Shown: in pieces, positions 35,695 to 47,404 of the stretch
Position numbering within the stretch: the first letter of the stretch is position 1
Layout of the letters: each line of letters opens with the position of its first letter
Source of the DNA: Flammula alnicola
Lineage: Eukaryota > Basidiomycota > Agaricomycetes > Agaricales > Strophariaceae
Assembly: GCA_015499995.1 (NCBI GenBank)
Contig: JADNRV010000066.1
Location: forward strand, 124,001-188,000
Direction: 5' to 3'
Length of the DNA stretch: 64,000 nucleotides
Program-made: the position numbers and the translations under genes
Notes under the pieces: model-generated
Databases searched by the model: none
The model's input: the letters and a program-made list of their open reading frames with translations, nothing else
What the model was told of the DNA's origin: nothing

Positions 35695-37265
35695 ATGTCT
35701 ATTACAGAGCTTCCAATAGAACTCATCCTCGAGATCGCCTCATACCTCGATTTCGAGGACCCAGCCCCAACGCAGTTTGCTTTAACCTGTCGACACATCT
35801 ATGGCATCATGATGCCCCAGATTCTGGCAGATCAGGCTGAACACGTTCGAACCCTCGCGGAGAGCACCTACAACATCACCGTTCGCTTGAGTCCGTATAA
35901 AGAAGAAGTTATTGCCAGTTCCTTTGGCTTGGGTATCGGAATAGAGCCATTCGGGGGCCCATATCGGAAGGTGGAATTTTGCGTTGGTCACAACATCAAG
36001 GACATCCGATGCGTGCGAGGTCTTATAACTCATGCAAGGCAACTCGAACACGTTGTCCTGAACTTCAGCCGTTATTCCAGCCTTCGGAAGCTTGCTGTCA
36101 CCCTCGATTTCTGTGTCCAACGACCCAATCTTTCCTTGACGGTCTCTGGCAACCTGCCGGATATATGTCACGGTGATTATGGGAGAGGGCCGTTTGACTT
36201 CAAAGTCGAGAAAATCAAGCCACAAATACCCCTCGTTGAAACCCAGCAAGTTTTCGTCGAGCCCAGAAAGGCGAAACGTGGGATACTTGTCAGAATAATG
36301 TATCCTTTCCTCAAATTCTTGGGCGTTTTTGCTCCCAACTCGGAGATAAATGACCCCATGCCCTCCTCGAGCCCGACGATATCTTCTGAAACAACCATTT
36401 CTGCTATCCCACGTCGTTCTACGGTCCATCTTGCACTCTCTCATGAACCCCAATTATCTTCCTTCTCCATTGAGAGCAATACGCTTTTCCTCCCATCATT
36501 TTACCCTTTAACGCGCGACCTTCTAAACATGGCTCCAATCACCACACTTTCTCTAGCGCACATAACTCTCCATCTGTTCGACTGGGCCCAAATCCTTCCT
36601 TCAATCACCATGCCAGCATTGACAAATCTCTCAATCGGCGTCAAGCTCTCCATCGCATTCCCCGACCTTCTAGCTTTTCTTGAGCGACACGAGTCAATCA
36701 GAATTCTAGATTTAACAGACAACGAGGCAATTGGCCCTGTGAAACTCCCGCCAAAGCCCATCCTTCTCCAGCTTACTTCACTAACGGGTAACTCTGAGTA
36801 CCTCCTCCCTTTTATCCAAAGCCAAAGGCGTGGAAACTTTTCCTTACTTCGACGTCTCTTTTTGAGGACACCGAAAAGGACCAACCTCCATGATCCTCTT
36901 CAATCACACTATCAATATCCAGGAGACCGTCCAATTTATGATTTAATGATTCATAGCCAATACAAGTCCCGACTCTCAATAATTTGACAAACAACGGCTT
37001 CATCGAATGGATCATAAACACTTTCGCAAGGTGGCCGACCCCACACCAATTCCCCCATCTGGAGGAGCTCACCATCGGCGACGGTCTTCAAGTCTCTGTC
37101 GAGTCGATGAGTGCGCTGTCGAGATGGATCAACGATAATTGTCCGTCATGGAGCGCCAGCGGGGAACGTCCAACCGACGGTTTTTCCCATTTCTTAGATC
37201 CAGAGAGCCAATTTGTCGAGAGATTCATTTGGTATATATTTCCGGAACTCAAGATTTGCAACTAG
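35695..37265 (+). CDS. F-box protein, about 520 aa, one apparent frameshift
   Basis: The ATG at 35695 opens MSITELPIELILEIASYLDF followed by APTQFALTCRHIYGIMMPQI, a standard N-terminal F-box that would bind Skp1 in an SCF ubiquitin ligase. The body is LRR-like, with Leu-rich strands such as LTNLSIGVKLSIAFPDLLAF and RILDLTDNEAIGPVKLPP. The frame ends at 36987 (SRLSII), but one base over it continues as NNLTNNGFIEWIINTFARWP, HLEELTIGDGLQVSV and ends at 37265. The slip is near 36971-36982. Most of the gene is a single long exon, common in this family. It may be a recent pseudogene or carry a sequence error. The substrate is unknown. Confidence 0.8.
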
Positions 37266-37577
37266 GGCTTTCGGACGAACCTGAAGGGCGACCGACATCT
37301 CGATTCACTAGACCAGACCCTAGTAGTACTGTAAAATCCCTTTTCACCCTCGTAAATTCCAAGTAGAAAACCACAGTTTAATAGGAAGAAACTTCAAATA
37401 TTGCAAGTCGCTCAGGTGCAAGTTCTTGACTGAAAATTTTGTGAACATTCGTTGACCCAAAGTTTGCCAATCACGGTCAATCGCTATCCATGGTATAATC
37501 ACCGGGCCGGCAATTTGATTCTTTTACTTCCCATCTCGCCTTTTCTTTCCATCTTCCCATCTCAAACGATTCTGAAG
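37266..37577. other. Intergenic between two F-box genes
   Basis: Short gap with a pyrimidine-rich tract (CTTTTACTTCCCATCTCGCC, 37521-37540) just upstream of the next ATG. Nothing else is seen. Confidence 0.5.
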
Positions 37578-39189
37578 ATGCATCATTGCCTTCAAATACC
37601 GGAAATCCTAGTATCTATCTTCGAGCTTGTTCTCAATGATACCTGGAACCGCAAGCCAGTTCTCGACAGACAAAGTGTACTTGCTCTCGTGAAGACATGC
37701 CGGACTTTTAACGGTCCTGCACTGCAGTTGCTATGGCGGAATCTCTATACCCCAGTACCACTTCTCCTTACTATGACGGAAGACCTGTTGGAGGTAGAAA
37801 AAGAGGACGAAAATTCCTACTTTACACCGAGAACTCTTGTAAGCTTTGTCTCTAAGAATAAACACAATGCGTTCAATTCGCCTCCTACAGACTTTTAAAC
37901 GAGACGTTGAAGCAAACGATTGGGAGAGATTTGATTTTTATGCACCGTTCGTGAAGCATATGGGTTCAATTGAAAGGAATGAGCGCTCCTCGACGAATTT
38001 TATTGTCATTGACGATAGAGTGTGTCGAGAACTGGAGCTCAGGAATAGGGTGTTGCTCCCTGATCTACAGACGATGGTTGCATCGAGCAACGACCTTCCT
38101 CTTACATCTCTCCTTCTTACACCACGCGTCCACCAACTTCAGCTCAACATGCACCCCAGCCACATCATGTCTCTTTCCCCTCTCACCATAGAAATCCCTC
38201 TCCGTACGCCTTTGCTAAAGTCTCTGCATCTCTCCCAGAGCACGACCTGGAAACCTCCCCACATGGCCCTGTTTATGGATCCTCTTTTCGAACTGCTAAA
38301 TAATTTGGATTTGGAGGAATTTGAGTGCGACTGGCTCCCACTGTCCGACGAAATGACCCAAAGCCTCATAAAAATGCCTTCCCTGCGGGCGATGACTATT
38401 TCCAAGGAAATCCCTGCCCTTGCGCGCATATTACGCGACGACCTAATAAAAGAGCCGAGAATAAAGGTGTTCAGAGTGTGGCCGCACGACCTTGGGCCCT
38501 CGTACCTCGCGGACATTCTGATCTCATTACGACCCTCTCAGTTACAGGAGTTCCGCATCCAATCGCAGGGTAACATGTCCGCCCATTGCAATAGCGCCCA
38601 GCTGAACGACCTCATCCTCGCCATCTCACGCTGCTGTTCATCCATTCACTTCACCCATTTAAGCCTCGAAGGCTTGCCGTGGCTTCCATCTATAAACCGA
38701 GGCCGGCTTGCTGTCGTCACTTACCCGATGCTCCAGCCCTTATTCCGATTCTCCAATTTACGAAATCTGTCACTCTGGGCATCTCCTTTTGACCTCACGG
38801 ATGCAGAGGTGAAGGAGATGGCCATGGCCTGGCCACATCTCGAGGAATTGTACTTCGAGACAACGTACGATACCCTGTACCCCGAACCGCGTCGGACGAC
38901 ACTGAGATGTCTCCTGTGGATGGCTATTTATTGTCGGGCACTGATATCCCTTACGTTCCCCTTCACTGGCACTTCTTCGTTTTCGGACGAGGAGCTGGCG
39001 TTGGCCGCCGGCCATCGACTTTCCTTTCTTACAGTAGGCCATTCAGTGATCAGCAATCCAGAGGAAGTCTCTTCATTCCTGAACACTGTTTTCCCTACCC
39101 TGTCCCTTCTCATGTGGAATGACCTAGGTGGGGACGACGCCAATAACGAGCGGTGGGGAGAAGTGCAGGCGCAGATCCAACAGATATGA
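37578..39189 (+). CDS. F-box/LRR-like protein, 519 aa
   Basis: Two exons (37578-37838 and 37891-39189) join in phase 0 through a GTAAGC...CTACAG intron. The N-terminus MHHCLQIPEILVSIFELVLN, then VLALVKTCRTFNGPALQLLW, is the agaricomycete F-box type. The rest is an LRR-like repeat domain (HLGSL-type strands such as LRNLSLWASPFDLTDAEVKE and AMAWPHLEELYFETTYDTLY). Such proteins act as substrate adaptors of SCF ubiquitin ligases; the target is unknown. It has a clear inverted paralogue 22 kb to the right (60938-62571) that has decayed. This copy has no stop or frame problem and is probably functional. Confidence 0.9.
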
Positions 39190-40166
39190 GTCTCTTGGCT
39201 GGAGTATGCTATATCCACTCATAGTTCTCATAATTTATGAATCCATCTATTTCACAGATACCATCAACATGGAACTACCCTAAAAGCTGAAACGTAACGC
39301 GAACACATACAAAAAACCCAAAAAACCACAAAACAAACACCCGCCTCACGATGACTCGTCACCTAACAACACGAACAACTACACAGATACCGAGAACACA
39401 GACGACCCACAAGAAACACTCCATCAACACACAGATTGATGCATTGTGCCTACCACAAGATGGTTGGGTATGAGAACAACAACACAATGACACCCGAATA
39501 CAGTCCCCAAGCTACGCTACCACCATACGATCATACGATCATCAAATGACATATCCAAAACAGTGTTTCCGTGCTGGGTCCAATGGGGAGTGAGCACTCG
39601 AGGTGCGCCTCAGAGGATACATGGGATAGTCAGGGAGCATAGTGGAAAAGGAGCCAGAGGACTCAGGAGTAGCGTACATAATAGAAATGTCCAACATAAG
39701 GCCTCGCCTCAGCGGACAATAAAATGATTAAAAAAAAAAAAAATTATGAATAGTTTACTGTAAAGAATAGTTTCCTGTAGATGTTTTGTACCATCTCCAT
39801 CAGCGGGAACACATAGCTTTCCCGCGGGCATGTTCAATGATCACCCATTCACTTCAAAGACATCGTTAGCAAAGTGTATGATATGTTATAAGGGTCATTC
39901 TCCGATATATTACGAGTACTAGTACAGAAGGTTCATCAATAAGGCATCCATGCATATAAACTAAGCAGCGCTACTTAAAGTCTGAACCAAAAAGCAGCAT
40001 GCAGGGGGTCATCAAAAACCACAAATATCACACGCAGAAAAGCAGCAGTAGCAGTAGCAGAAGAGAAAACGAGTCCATATCATCCAAAAATCATCTTACA
40101 CCTCACACCAAAGATCGTACAAAGACAACAGAGATCAGAGGAACGGGTTCGCTCCAGCGCGACTCG
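39190..40166. other. Intergenic, with a poly-A tract
   Basis: The stretch lies between two genes that converge. It has an A-run of about 14 bases at 39729-39742. It also has A/C-rich low-complexity sequence at 39290-39450. No gene is supported. An A-run alone is not evidence for a retroelement, since no target duplication was found. Confidence 0.45.
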
Positions 40167-41727
40167 TCACATCCCTCTCGCTCGGGCCTCCTTCATCAAA
40201 TCACGGTCGCCACTCCAGCCATCCTTCTTCTGCTGGTCGTCATACCCGCCCTTATAGTCGTCTCCACGGACGTACCCGGCGGCTTGCCGTCGGCCTCATA
40301 CGGCGGTGCCACAAAGGCGTTCGACGGCGGCGGGCCCGCGGGCGCCGGGTAGGAGTAGTACGGCGCAGGGCCGTTGGGGTTGTACGGCGGGTTGTAGTGC
40401 GAGGGGAACGCGCCCATGCGGTGTTGCGCGGGCTCACGGGAGGCGTTGGCCGGGCTTGCAGGGTCGAGCACTTGGCGCAGGTAGCTGAAGGCGATGGCGG
40501 AGAAGAATGCGGCGAGAACTGCGGATGTGATATGTGAATTGGTTGGGATGGTGAGAGAAGAGAAATGTATACGTACGTGATGTTAAGAGGAAAGCTACTA
40601 CTTCGGACCAGGAGTCTCTGTCCCATGCATCGCGACACCCTGGAAAGAAAGGAGATGAGGAGATATCTTGCGGTGGTTAGACTTGATCCTTACATGACGC
40701 GGCCTCTTCCGTGGTGAGAGTGCCGCCATTTACAGGGCCGAATAGACCAGGCTAAGATTCACGAGCTTAGTCCGCGTTGTGGTTGAATAAGGAAAGAACA
40801 CACGAAGAAGAAAGTCTCCCCAGATGAGACGTTAGTACATGTGTTGATAATATCGTTCTTTTGCGCAAGTCAGTAATTTGGGTGCGCAGGAGGTGAAGGG
40901 CACTTACTTTCAGAGAGAAATGGATTATTGTGCGGATGAGGCCGACAGCGGCGATGATTAGGAAGACAACAGCAGAGAGATATGCGTATAACCGGACAAT
41001 TGGGAGTTTTTGCTGCGACGGCATTCAGTTCGCATCTGAACCTGATAGAGAGACAGAAAGCGACATACTGAAGCGGCTGCGAAGACGCCCAGGCACTGCG
41101 CAGAATGATAAGGGTGAGACGTAAGATATCCAGTAGATCCGAGCCTACCTCGATGGCAAGAACACCCATATACAACGCTCCAATGATGATTGAGAACGTG
41201 GTCAACTTGGTCTCATCATCTAGGCCATGTTAATGGAGAACATAAGAAGTATTTCAAGATACTCACTTCTGCTGTACACGGACGCATTTCGGAAAAAGCC
41301 AATCTAACGCCCTTTGAGTACCACTAAAATAAATCGGGGGACAAAAGAGACATACGCCACTATAAAACGAGAGAAAAGTTTAGAGAGAAATTTAATGAAG
41401 ATGGTTTGCACTCACGAGAATAATGCCCAAAGTCCACCGAGAAAGGCGACTGTATTTCCGTAGCAACGATTAGACTGTTTCCGGATGGAAAGGAGGGCAA
41501 CTCACATGCTAACACAACCGGTCGCAGGTTTCTGCGATATACTCTCGATACGAATGCGTATGAAGGAGGTGCTCCTGTTTGAGAGCCAATGAAGGTCAAA
41601 AATACAGCCCAAGGGTATCATTTGAAATGCTTGCCTAATTACAATGATTTCGGGGTTTTACGTCAGATAAAAGGATTCAAATAGTCATGTGAAACACACC
41701 TTGTGGTGGTGGCGGCCTGCGGTCCAT
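40167..41727 (-). CDS. Multi-span membrane protein with Pro/Tyr-rich tail, family of unknown function
   Basis: Many short exons on the minus strand join from MDRRPPPQ to a C-terminal tail. Hydrophobic spans read LACFAFLGGLWALF-like near the start, then TFSIIIGALYMGVLAIECLG, RLYAYLSAVVFLIIAAVGLI and EVVAFLLTSLLAAFFSAIAF, so about four membrane passes. The tail is PYNPNGPAPYYSYPAPAGPP followed by SNAFVAPPYEADGKPPG. There the frame that ends at 40196 changes quality; one base over it continues as GYVRGDDYKGGYDDQQKKDG and ends MKEARARGM at 40167, which looks much more protein-like. The slip is near 40275-40284. Four spans with a cytosolic Pro-rich tail is a pattern common in agaricomycete membrane proteins, but no function is known to me. 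Confidence 0.7.
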
Positions 41728-42007
41728 CGTAAGAAGTGTTAAAAAGTTAGGATTGCGCACAACAGTGCGTTGGGAGATTTAATAGTGGGAGTTGGAGAGA
41801 AAGGCTTGTCATCCCGGACCCTTGTGTCATTGGGCGCCTTGTTTGAGCCTATTGCGCAACAGCCTCATTGTCTCCGCAGCGCATTACGTAACACTAGCCT
41901 GGAAACGCACACGATGAACGCAACTGTATCACAACTGTATCATGCTGTACAGTCCAAGTACATAGGCAACTACTGTGCAGCATGGGATTCTATTGTCCTG
42001 AAGAGGT

Positions 42008-42213
42008 CTACGGTGGCCGAGAACCGCAAGGCTCACTCGACATTTGAACTTGCAGAGCGCGTCACATGCACCGTCTGTTCACACGCCCTCGATGCAGCGC
42101 ACTCGATGTTCAGCAGCGCGCAATATCGGTACCACGGCATCGTGGACTCTAAAAACTATCCGGTTAGGCTCTAGGGTACATGTAGTATGTAGAAAAATTG
42201 TTTAGAAGTATAT
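42008..42213 (+). repeat. Left terminal inverted repeat (206 bp)
   Basis: Starts CTACGGTGGCCGAGAACCGC and ends TTTAGAAGTATAT. Its reverse complement is found at 46715-46920. The few differences include AG versus CT at about 42055. It ends 81 bases short of the transposase stop codon. It contains an incidental open frame. Confidence 0.93.
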
Positions 42214-42294
42214 GGTTTGTGTATTTTAGCCAAAAATGTCGGTACAGCACATTATGCATATAATAAGTAGCTTTACCTACTAAATGCTAGACTG

Positions 42295-43913
42295 TCAATT
42301 GCCACCTGCCTCGGCCGCTGCATTGTCTTCAGCACATCTGAGCATCCTGAGAAAAACCTTCCAGCCAACCTTTGCACTCAATTCCGGCGATCCAATTTTT
42401 TCGAAGAGGTATTCGCAGAATTGCACCATTTCATCCGAACCAAACTGAAGTAGATCAGGTCTGTCGTATTCATTCAAAAGTTTGTCGATGTCTTCACCAG
42501 GAATTTCAATTAGTTGATTTTCCAGGCCTTCCCAGTCCTCGGGGTGCTCATACATATCGATTCGCCGACCGCCTGTGGGAAGGAGGCTCTTGGCTTGCTT
42601 TCGAACTCGATGTGCCTGACTTTCCGTTACAATCATATCAAGTCGAAGTTGCACAATTTTACCCCACAGCCACGAAGCCACACCCCTAATAAATTTAGTT
42701 TAGGAAACTGTTTGTCTCGAGTAAAATTATAATGGACGTACTCATGAATAGGATCGTCCTGATGAAAGCCTATTAAAGCCTTGCCGGAAGTATACTCAAA
42801 AGCAACATTTCCCAGCTCTTTCTCCCAGATTGGGCGCCAATTGCGTTCTCGAGTAATATTATATATACTTTTAACGGCCTTGTGAGCAGGAAGGGTCTCT
42901 TCTGAGAGATATGGCTGGTATATTTGCCTTGTAAATTTTAATAAATGAATGAATGAATGATTGTTATTGAACTTACCGCAAAGTTGTAACAAGTGGAATG
43001 AGCTTTGACAACTCGGAACCCTTATCAGTCGCCGTTTGTACACACATTCCTGTAGAGGAAGTCAGTTTAATAAAATGTGAATTAGGTGAATATGCATACC
43101 TCCAATCTTTCGAACAAGTCGAAGGTATAGTGCTGGTGGAACATCCGCTAACCTTGCATTAGGTACGGCCCAAAGTCCCAATTCCAGACGGCAGCATTTG
43201 TCTATTGCCCCCCAAACTGAAATTCCCATCGATCGAAGTATCTTTTCATGGCCGTCCAGACACCACTCTTCATTAGGGCCAGATGAGTACAAGCCGTGAT
43301 GATGCACCTTTCGAGTGCGTGGATGACGCGCTGCAGCTGCACTAGGGTTTTCAGCTTGCCGGAAAGCAGTGATAAAATCACTAAGTTCAAACAAAAACAT
43401 GTCAGTGGAAATCAAAAGATTTTAATCGGGAAAGGTGGGCTTACCGAGGAATATGAACTCCTTTGTGGGCAAGTTTCTCTTTGACTAGCCGTGCTCCCCA
43501 TCTACCTAGTGGATCATCTTCGGAAACCTTCAGGATGGCAACACCTTGATCAATAACATCCATCCCACTTCGTCTTGTTGTTTTAATATTTTCTTTCTTC
43601 ATGATAAATTGGATGGAACGCAAGCTAAGTGCATTGCGGAAAATATTAGGATGCATATTTAAATGAATAGAATCTATGATTATGACGAACCTGATAACAA
43701 TTTTGTGATCTCTAAGAAGGCATTGCGGCATATCCTTCTGTCGAACTCCGGTATTGGTATAATTTTGTAGAATACAGGGTAATTCGGGGTGATCTTCAAC
43801 TATTGTAAAATGTCAGTAAGCTTATTTATGAATTGAAAATGGTGTTACTAACGAATAGGGCGATTCCTATGCTGATTTCTACCGGAGGGATTGTTATTTT
43901 TGTTGAAGCACAT
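42295..43913 (-). CDS. Retroviral-integrase-type DDE transposase, 426 aa
   Basis: Seven exons (43853-43913, 43691-43799, 43445-43624, 43380-43100, 43049-42977, 42927-42742, 42685-42295) join without any frame problem to 426 aa. The catalytic core is of the rve/integrase type: WCLDGHEKILRSMGISVWGA (Asp159), QTATDKGSEL (Asp219) and SIYNITRERNW (Glu262), giving a D-D-E triad with 59- and 42-residue spacings. Before it lie DDPLGRWGARLVKEKLAHKG and HPRTRKVHHHGLYSSGPNEE, probably the end-binding helix-turn-helix part. After it come DIDKLLNEYDRPDLLQFGSD and KVGWKVFLRMLR. It should cut and join the element's ends. It lies within the inverted repeats, transcribed towards the left one. The N-terminus is short, and an upstream exon is possible. 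Confidence 0.9.
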
Positions 43914-44106
43914 CTTTGGTTGCTGGAATCGTTTGGAAATTCATCGCTGTACTTATAGAAAAATGTCAGGATGCACAGACCATCGGAGATTTTTTGAAAT
44001 ATCTTGGAACGGAGGAGGCAAGGTCCGACATGGTTCGATGAATATTCGAGCACCGGCATTATAAAAACAGGGCAATATTTCGTCTGAGATCCTCAGAACT
44101 TCCCCC
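43914..44106. promoter_or_regulatory. Shared bidirectional promoter of transposase and kinase
   Basis: Only 193 bases separate the two divergent start codons, so both genes must be driven from this gap unless the transposase has an extra upstream exon. I see no clear TATA box. The arrangement would couple expression of the kinase to that of the transposase. Confidence 0.6.
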
Positions 44107-46606
44107 ATGGTTTACTGCTCTGGTTGTTCAGCCTCTTTTCCAAATCTCACTGGTAATCGATGCGGGCGCTGCAAGACCCTTGCTCCGAAGCCCAAAGAGA
44201 ACTGGAGCTTGTGTACTTTGTGTGGAGACTTATACGAGTTTCTGGACAAGGCTGCATGCTTCAAATGTCAAGCTGATCAAGGTTTGTCGGTCACTTTATA
44301 AATTTTACCTTCATTACACTGAAAATTTCAATTATACTATTAGGAAAGGCTGACAATGCAGATGCTGCTGTTCGTCATGCAATGTCTAATTCAGTCAATC
44401 CAAGGACCCATAGCAACTATGGATCCCCGGTCTATATTAATCCATACATTAATAACACCTTGTCTCTGACCCCAGATGACAATGATGAGGTACTGTTATA
44501 TTTTATAGATCCTTTCTTTTGACTGACTTCTACCACTTTTTGCAGTGGCGCCGTCGAGAGGCTGAAAGGATCACAACCTCGATTGGGAATAGCCATTTAA
44601 GCGCCGTTGCACGTGCTAATCCAACTGTCAAGGTTGCAAACCCGAAGTTAAAACACAAAGCACCAACTATTACCCGCGCAGTGGTGAAATATAATATCGT
44701 GGTATGTCTTTCTCGCTTCTCTGACATTCTAATACTAACTTGTATATAGATTAAAAATATCATTCATCGTAACAGTCAGCGAATGAAAGTGACTTGTTAT
44801 GATCCAACCATTATTCCGGTTGAGGATGGTCATCTCTGGACAGATATACAAGAAGACATACGGATCCTTCTGGACAATATCTACACCGAAAATTTCAGTC
44901 ATCGTGTGTATTCTTGGTGAGCTGTCTTGTTAATGCCAAATTTGAGATTCTGTGCTGATTATAATTACAGCAAAGATTTCTCACTCCGTTATCAGAACTC
45001 AAACACGGCACTCGATGAATATGAGGCTTCAGCAGTATTTGCGACGATTTGGAGTGATACTATGAAGAATGTTGGCCTTTGTATCACTGAAAAAGCAGCC
45101 AAACTCCGCACTCTTGAGTTGGTCGCTATTGTCAACTACCCAATGATCAAAGCCATGCGGGATGATGACGATATGGAAGAGGTAATTATAACCATTTCTC
45201 TGTTTGCTACGACTTTTGCTTCTATTTTATTGATCTTGTTGAATTATACAAGGAGTTTCCTATCAGGGGACGGAAGTCTATGAAGCGAAAGGCGCTCAAT
45301 ACAGGCCTTAATCCCTCTACAAGTGTTGATGGCCGTTCCAAGCGTTTGTATTTTTTACTTATACCTTGCATCCAGCGGACTAATCATGCACCAAAATTAG
45401 GCATCGCTATCTCCGGGCCCAACTCATATCTCACAAGTATTACTGCCAATGTTATTCAAGAGGCTGTATATACAGTTTGCAAGACAGAGTGCCATATTTC
45501 TGGACCCACCATACGCTGGGCACGATCAGGCAACATGCAAATCCGCTTAGAAGAGAAGAAAATAGGCGCCGGAAAAACGAAGGAAGCATTCAAGGTAAAA
45601 TTCTCGCACAATCTATGATCATTTACTAATGTTCTTTGTAGATCAAGATTGGAGATTCAAATGTAAGCTACGCAGGCAAACGCTTCTACTATATTGGCAA
45701 CAATACCGGTCGCATTGGGGTTTCCTTGGAAGATAATGCCAAGAATCTTCGTGATGAATTGGTAAGACAGAAGGTCGCACAGCAAGCTCTCACAAGATTC
45801 GACGAGCAAATTAAATCCAACAAGATTAATGCATATGGTATGTTGCATACAACATGTTATCTGTCTGTTTATGCTTACAGCTCTTGCATTTATAGATATA
45901 AAAGTTGCCGATGCTTTCCTCCTTACAGTTACTGAGGGTGAGGACCGCGGTTTAGCATGGATCGTTGATCCACTTTTAGAATCTACTGCTACCATCAAGT
46001 TCTCTGGAACGGATGAAGCGGGTCAGAATGGAGATCTTATGGGAATGACTTGCGACGCATTTGCGCACTTTTCCCTTTATGATTCATCGGGAACATGTGT
46101 ATTCGTTGACATCCAAGGTAAGCTAATAACAGCTAAAATCAGTATTTTAAATTACTAATAATTCGCTCTTTCTTAGGAATTCAAGGAAAAGATAGATCCA
46201 GTGGACGTTCTCAAGGAGCAAATATATTGACTCTGTTTGATCTAATGGCTCATAGGTAAGTCCAACGAACTTGGACATGGATTTCAACTGACTCTTTCTC
46301 AGCAAGGATCAGGGAATGGGACTTGGTGATAAGGGTGTTGAAGGCATCAATGGATTCAAATTACAGCACACCTGCAACTCTATATGCAAAGAGCTTCAAC
46401 TTCCGCATATTGAGGCCCGTGAAAACGAAGCTCCAGCAGTAGAACCTCAGGCTGAAGACGACGCGCCGGATGATCTGTCATACCTGGAAGACAATGACAT
46501 CACTGATAGCGGGATCAAAACACAAGCTCCTGAAGGTAATCTTTCACTCTGTTGCGTAAATCCATGCTAATATATTTTATAAGGCTCTGATGGTGAAGGC
46601 AATTGA
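44107..46606 (+). CDS. Transposon-borne alpha-kinase with N-terminal zinc ribbons, 649 aa
   Basis: Eleven exons join exactly in frame (1950 coding bases). Residues 4-54 carry four CxxC pairs (YCSGC, RCGRC, LCTLC, CFKC), a double zinc ribbon. A middle region of about 300 residues has no recognised domain. The alpha-kinase domain covers about 385-600: GAGKTKEAFK, then YAGKRFYYIG with the likely ATP-binding Lys412, DAFAHFSLYDSSGTCVFVDI with the D-x-Q motif (Asp536), LFDLMAHS (Asp560), GLGDKGVEGINGF and HTCNSIC, the zinc-binding His/Cys cluster unique to this kinase fold. Alpha-kinases (MHCK, eEF2K, TRPM7 type) phosphorylate Ser/Thr, often in helices. All key residues I can place are present, so it is probably active. 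Its target is unknown. It lies entirely within the transposon. Confidence 0.92.
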
Positions 46607-46714
46607 GCCATTGAATATAGACTGCTGTGTTCCGTACAGATACCCGTTCACAAGCAGTACTTGATTTGACGTGGAATTTCTAAAATTTGATTTGTCGAAC
46701 ATAATATATACAGT

Positions 46715-46920
46715 ATATACTTCTAAACAATTTTTCTACATACTACATGTACCCTAGAGCCTAACCGGATAGTTTTTAGAGTCCACGATGCCGTGGTACC
46801 GATATTGCGCGCTGCTGAACATCGAGTGTGCTGCATCGAGGGCGTGTGAACAGACAGTGCATGTGACGCGCAGTGCAAGTTCAAATGTCGAGTGAGCCTT
46901 GCGGTTCTCGGCCACCGTAG
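46715..46920 (-). repeat. Right terminal inverted repeat (206 bp)
   Basis: Reverse complement of 42008-42213, with the outer end CCACCGTAG followed directly by the target duplicate AGGT (46921-46924). It begins 109 bases after the kinase stop codon, so the element carries almost no spare sequence. Confidence 0.93.
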
Positions 46921-46924
46921 AGGT

Positions 46925-47404
46925 CAGTGGATACATTATTATCTGGATAACAATAATATCTCGGCCGAGTGCTGTGTAGACAAAGCCACGCGTGGATCGC
47001 GTAAACCGCTCAAATGTCCAACAAATGTCCATGATATTGAAGGTCGAACGTCGACCAATTTCAAGTTAGGTTCTTAAGTTGTTCTCAAGCTTGGGCCAAG
47101 CGGGAAACATTTGAAGCAAAAGCGATCAATTATAAGTAAATCTTTATATATTTTGCAAAAATGTTAGAGCTTGGGATACTTACCAGGTACTCCTGTCAAC
47201 GGTGTCTCCGTCATAATCTCGCCCCACCGTAGTGGACTCCTGCAGGCCGGATGTTGGAGCGTTCTGATGGTTGTGCACACTGCACTGCCCTCGGAGGTTG
47301 CAACCGACCGGATCGGCGCGGCATCATTTTCAGACTTATGAACCCCCCATCAAGCTTTTTCTTTCTTTGTCCGGTACCACCACGAACATCAACTGCTAGC
47401 CAGT
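46925..47404. other. Intergenic right flank of the transposon
   Basis: No gene is seen. The stretch probably contains the original promoter of the membrane-protein gene that follows. Together with 41728-42003 it marks the intergenic site into which the element inserted. Confidence 0.5.

Larger units (their letters stand above)
42008..46920. mobile_element. Complete 4.9-kb DNA transposon: integrase plus alpha-kinase between 206-bp inverted repeats
   Basis: Two inverted copies of a 206-base sequence (42008-42213 and 46715-46920, about four mismatches, no gaps) bound this unit. The outer ends read CTACGGTGGCCGAGAACC. The four bases AGGT flank it directly on both sides (42004-42007 and 46921-46924), as expected of a target-site duplication. 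Inside lie only two genes, divergently transcribed: an integrase-type transposase (42295-43913) and an alpha-kinase (44107-46606). Both are open from start to stop with canonical introns. DDE-integrase transposons with 4-bp duplications are known as Ginger elements; this may be a relative, although Ginger termini usually begin TGT. Nearly identical ends and intact genes indicate a recent insertion, between two membrane-protein genes. Confidence 0.9.

Noticed and set aside
41770..42174. 134-codon plus-strand frame overlapping the left inverted repeat
   Set aside because: Its second half is the transposon end itself, read identically in the right repeat (46754-47032 minus); it is not a gene.
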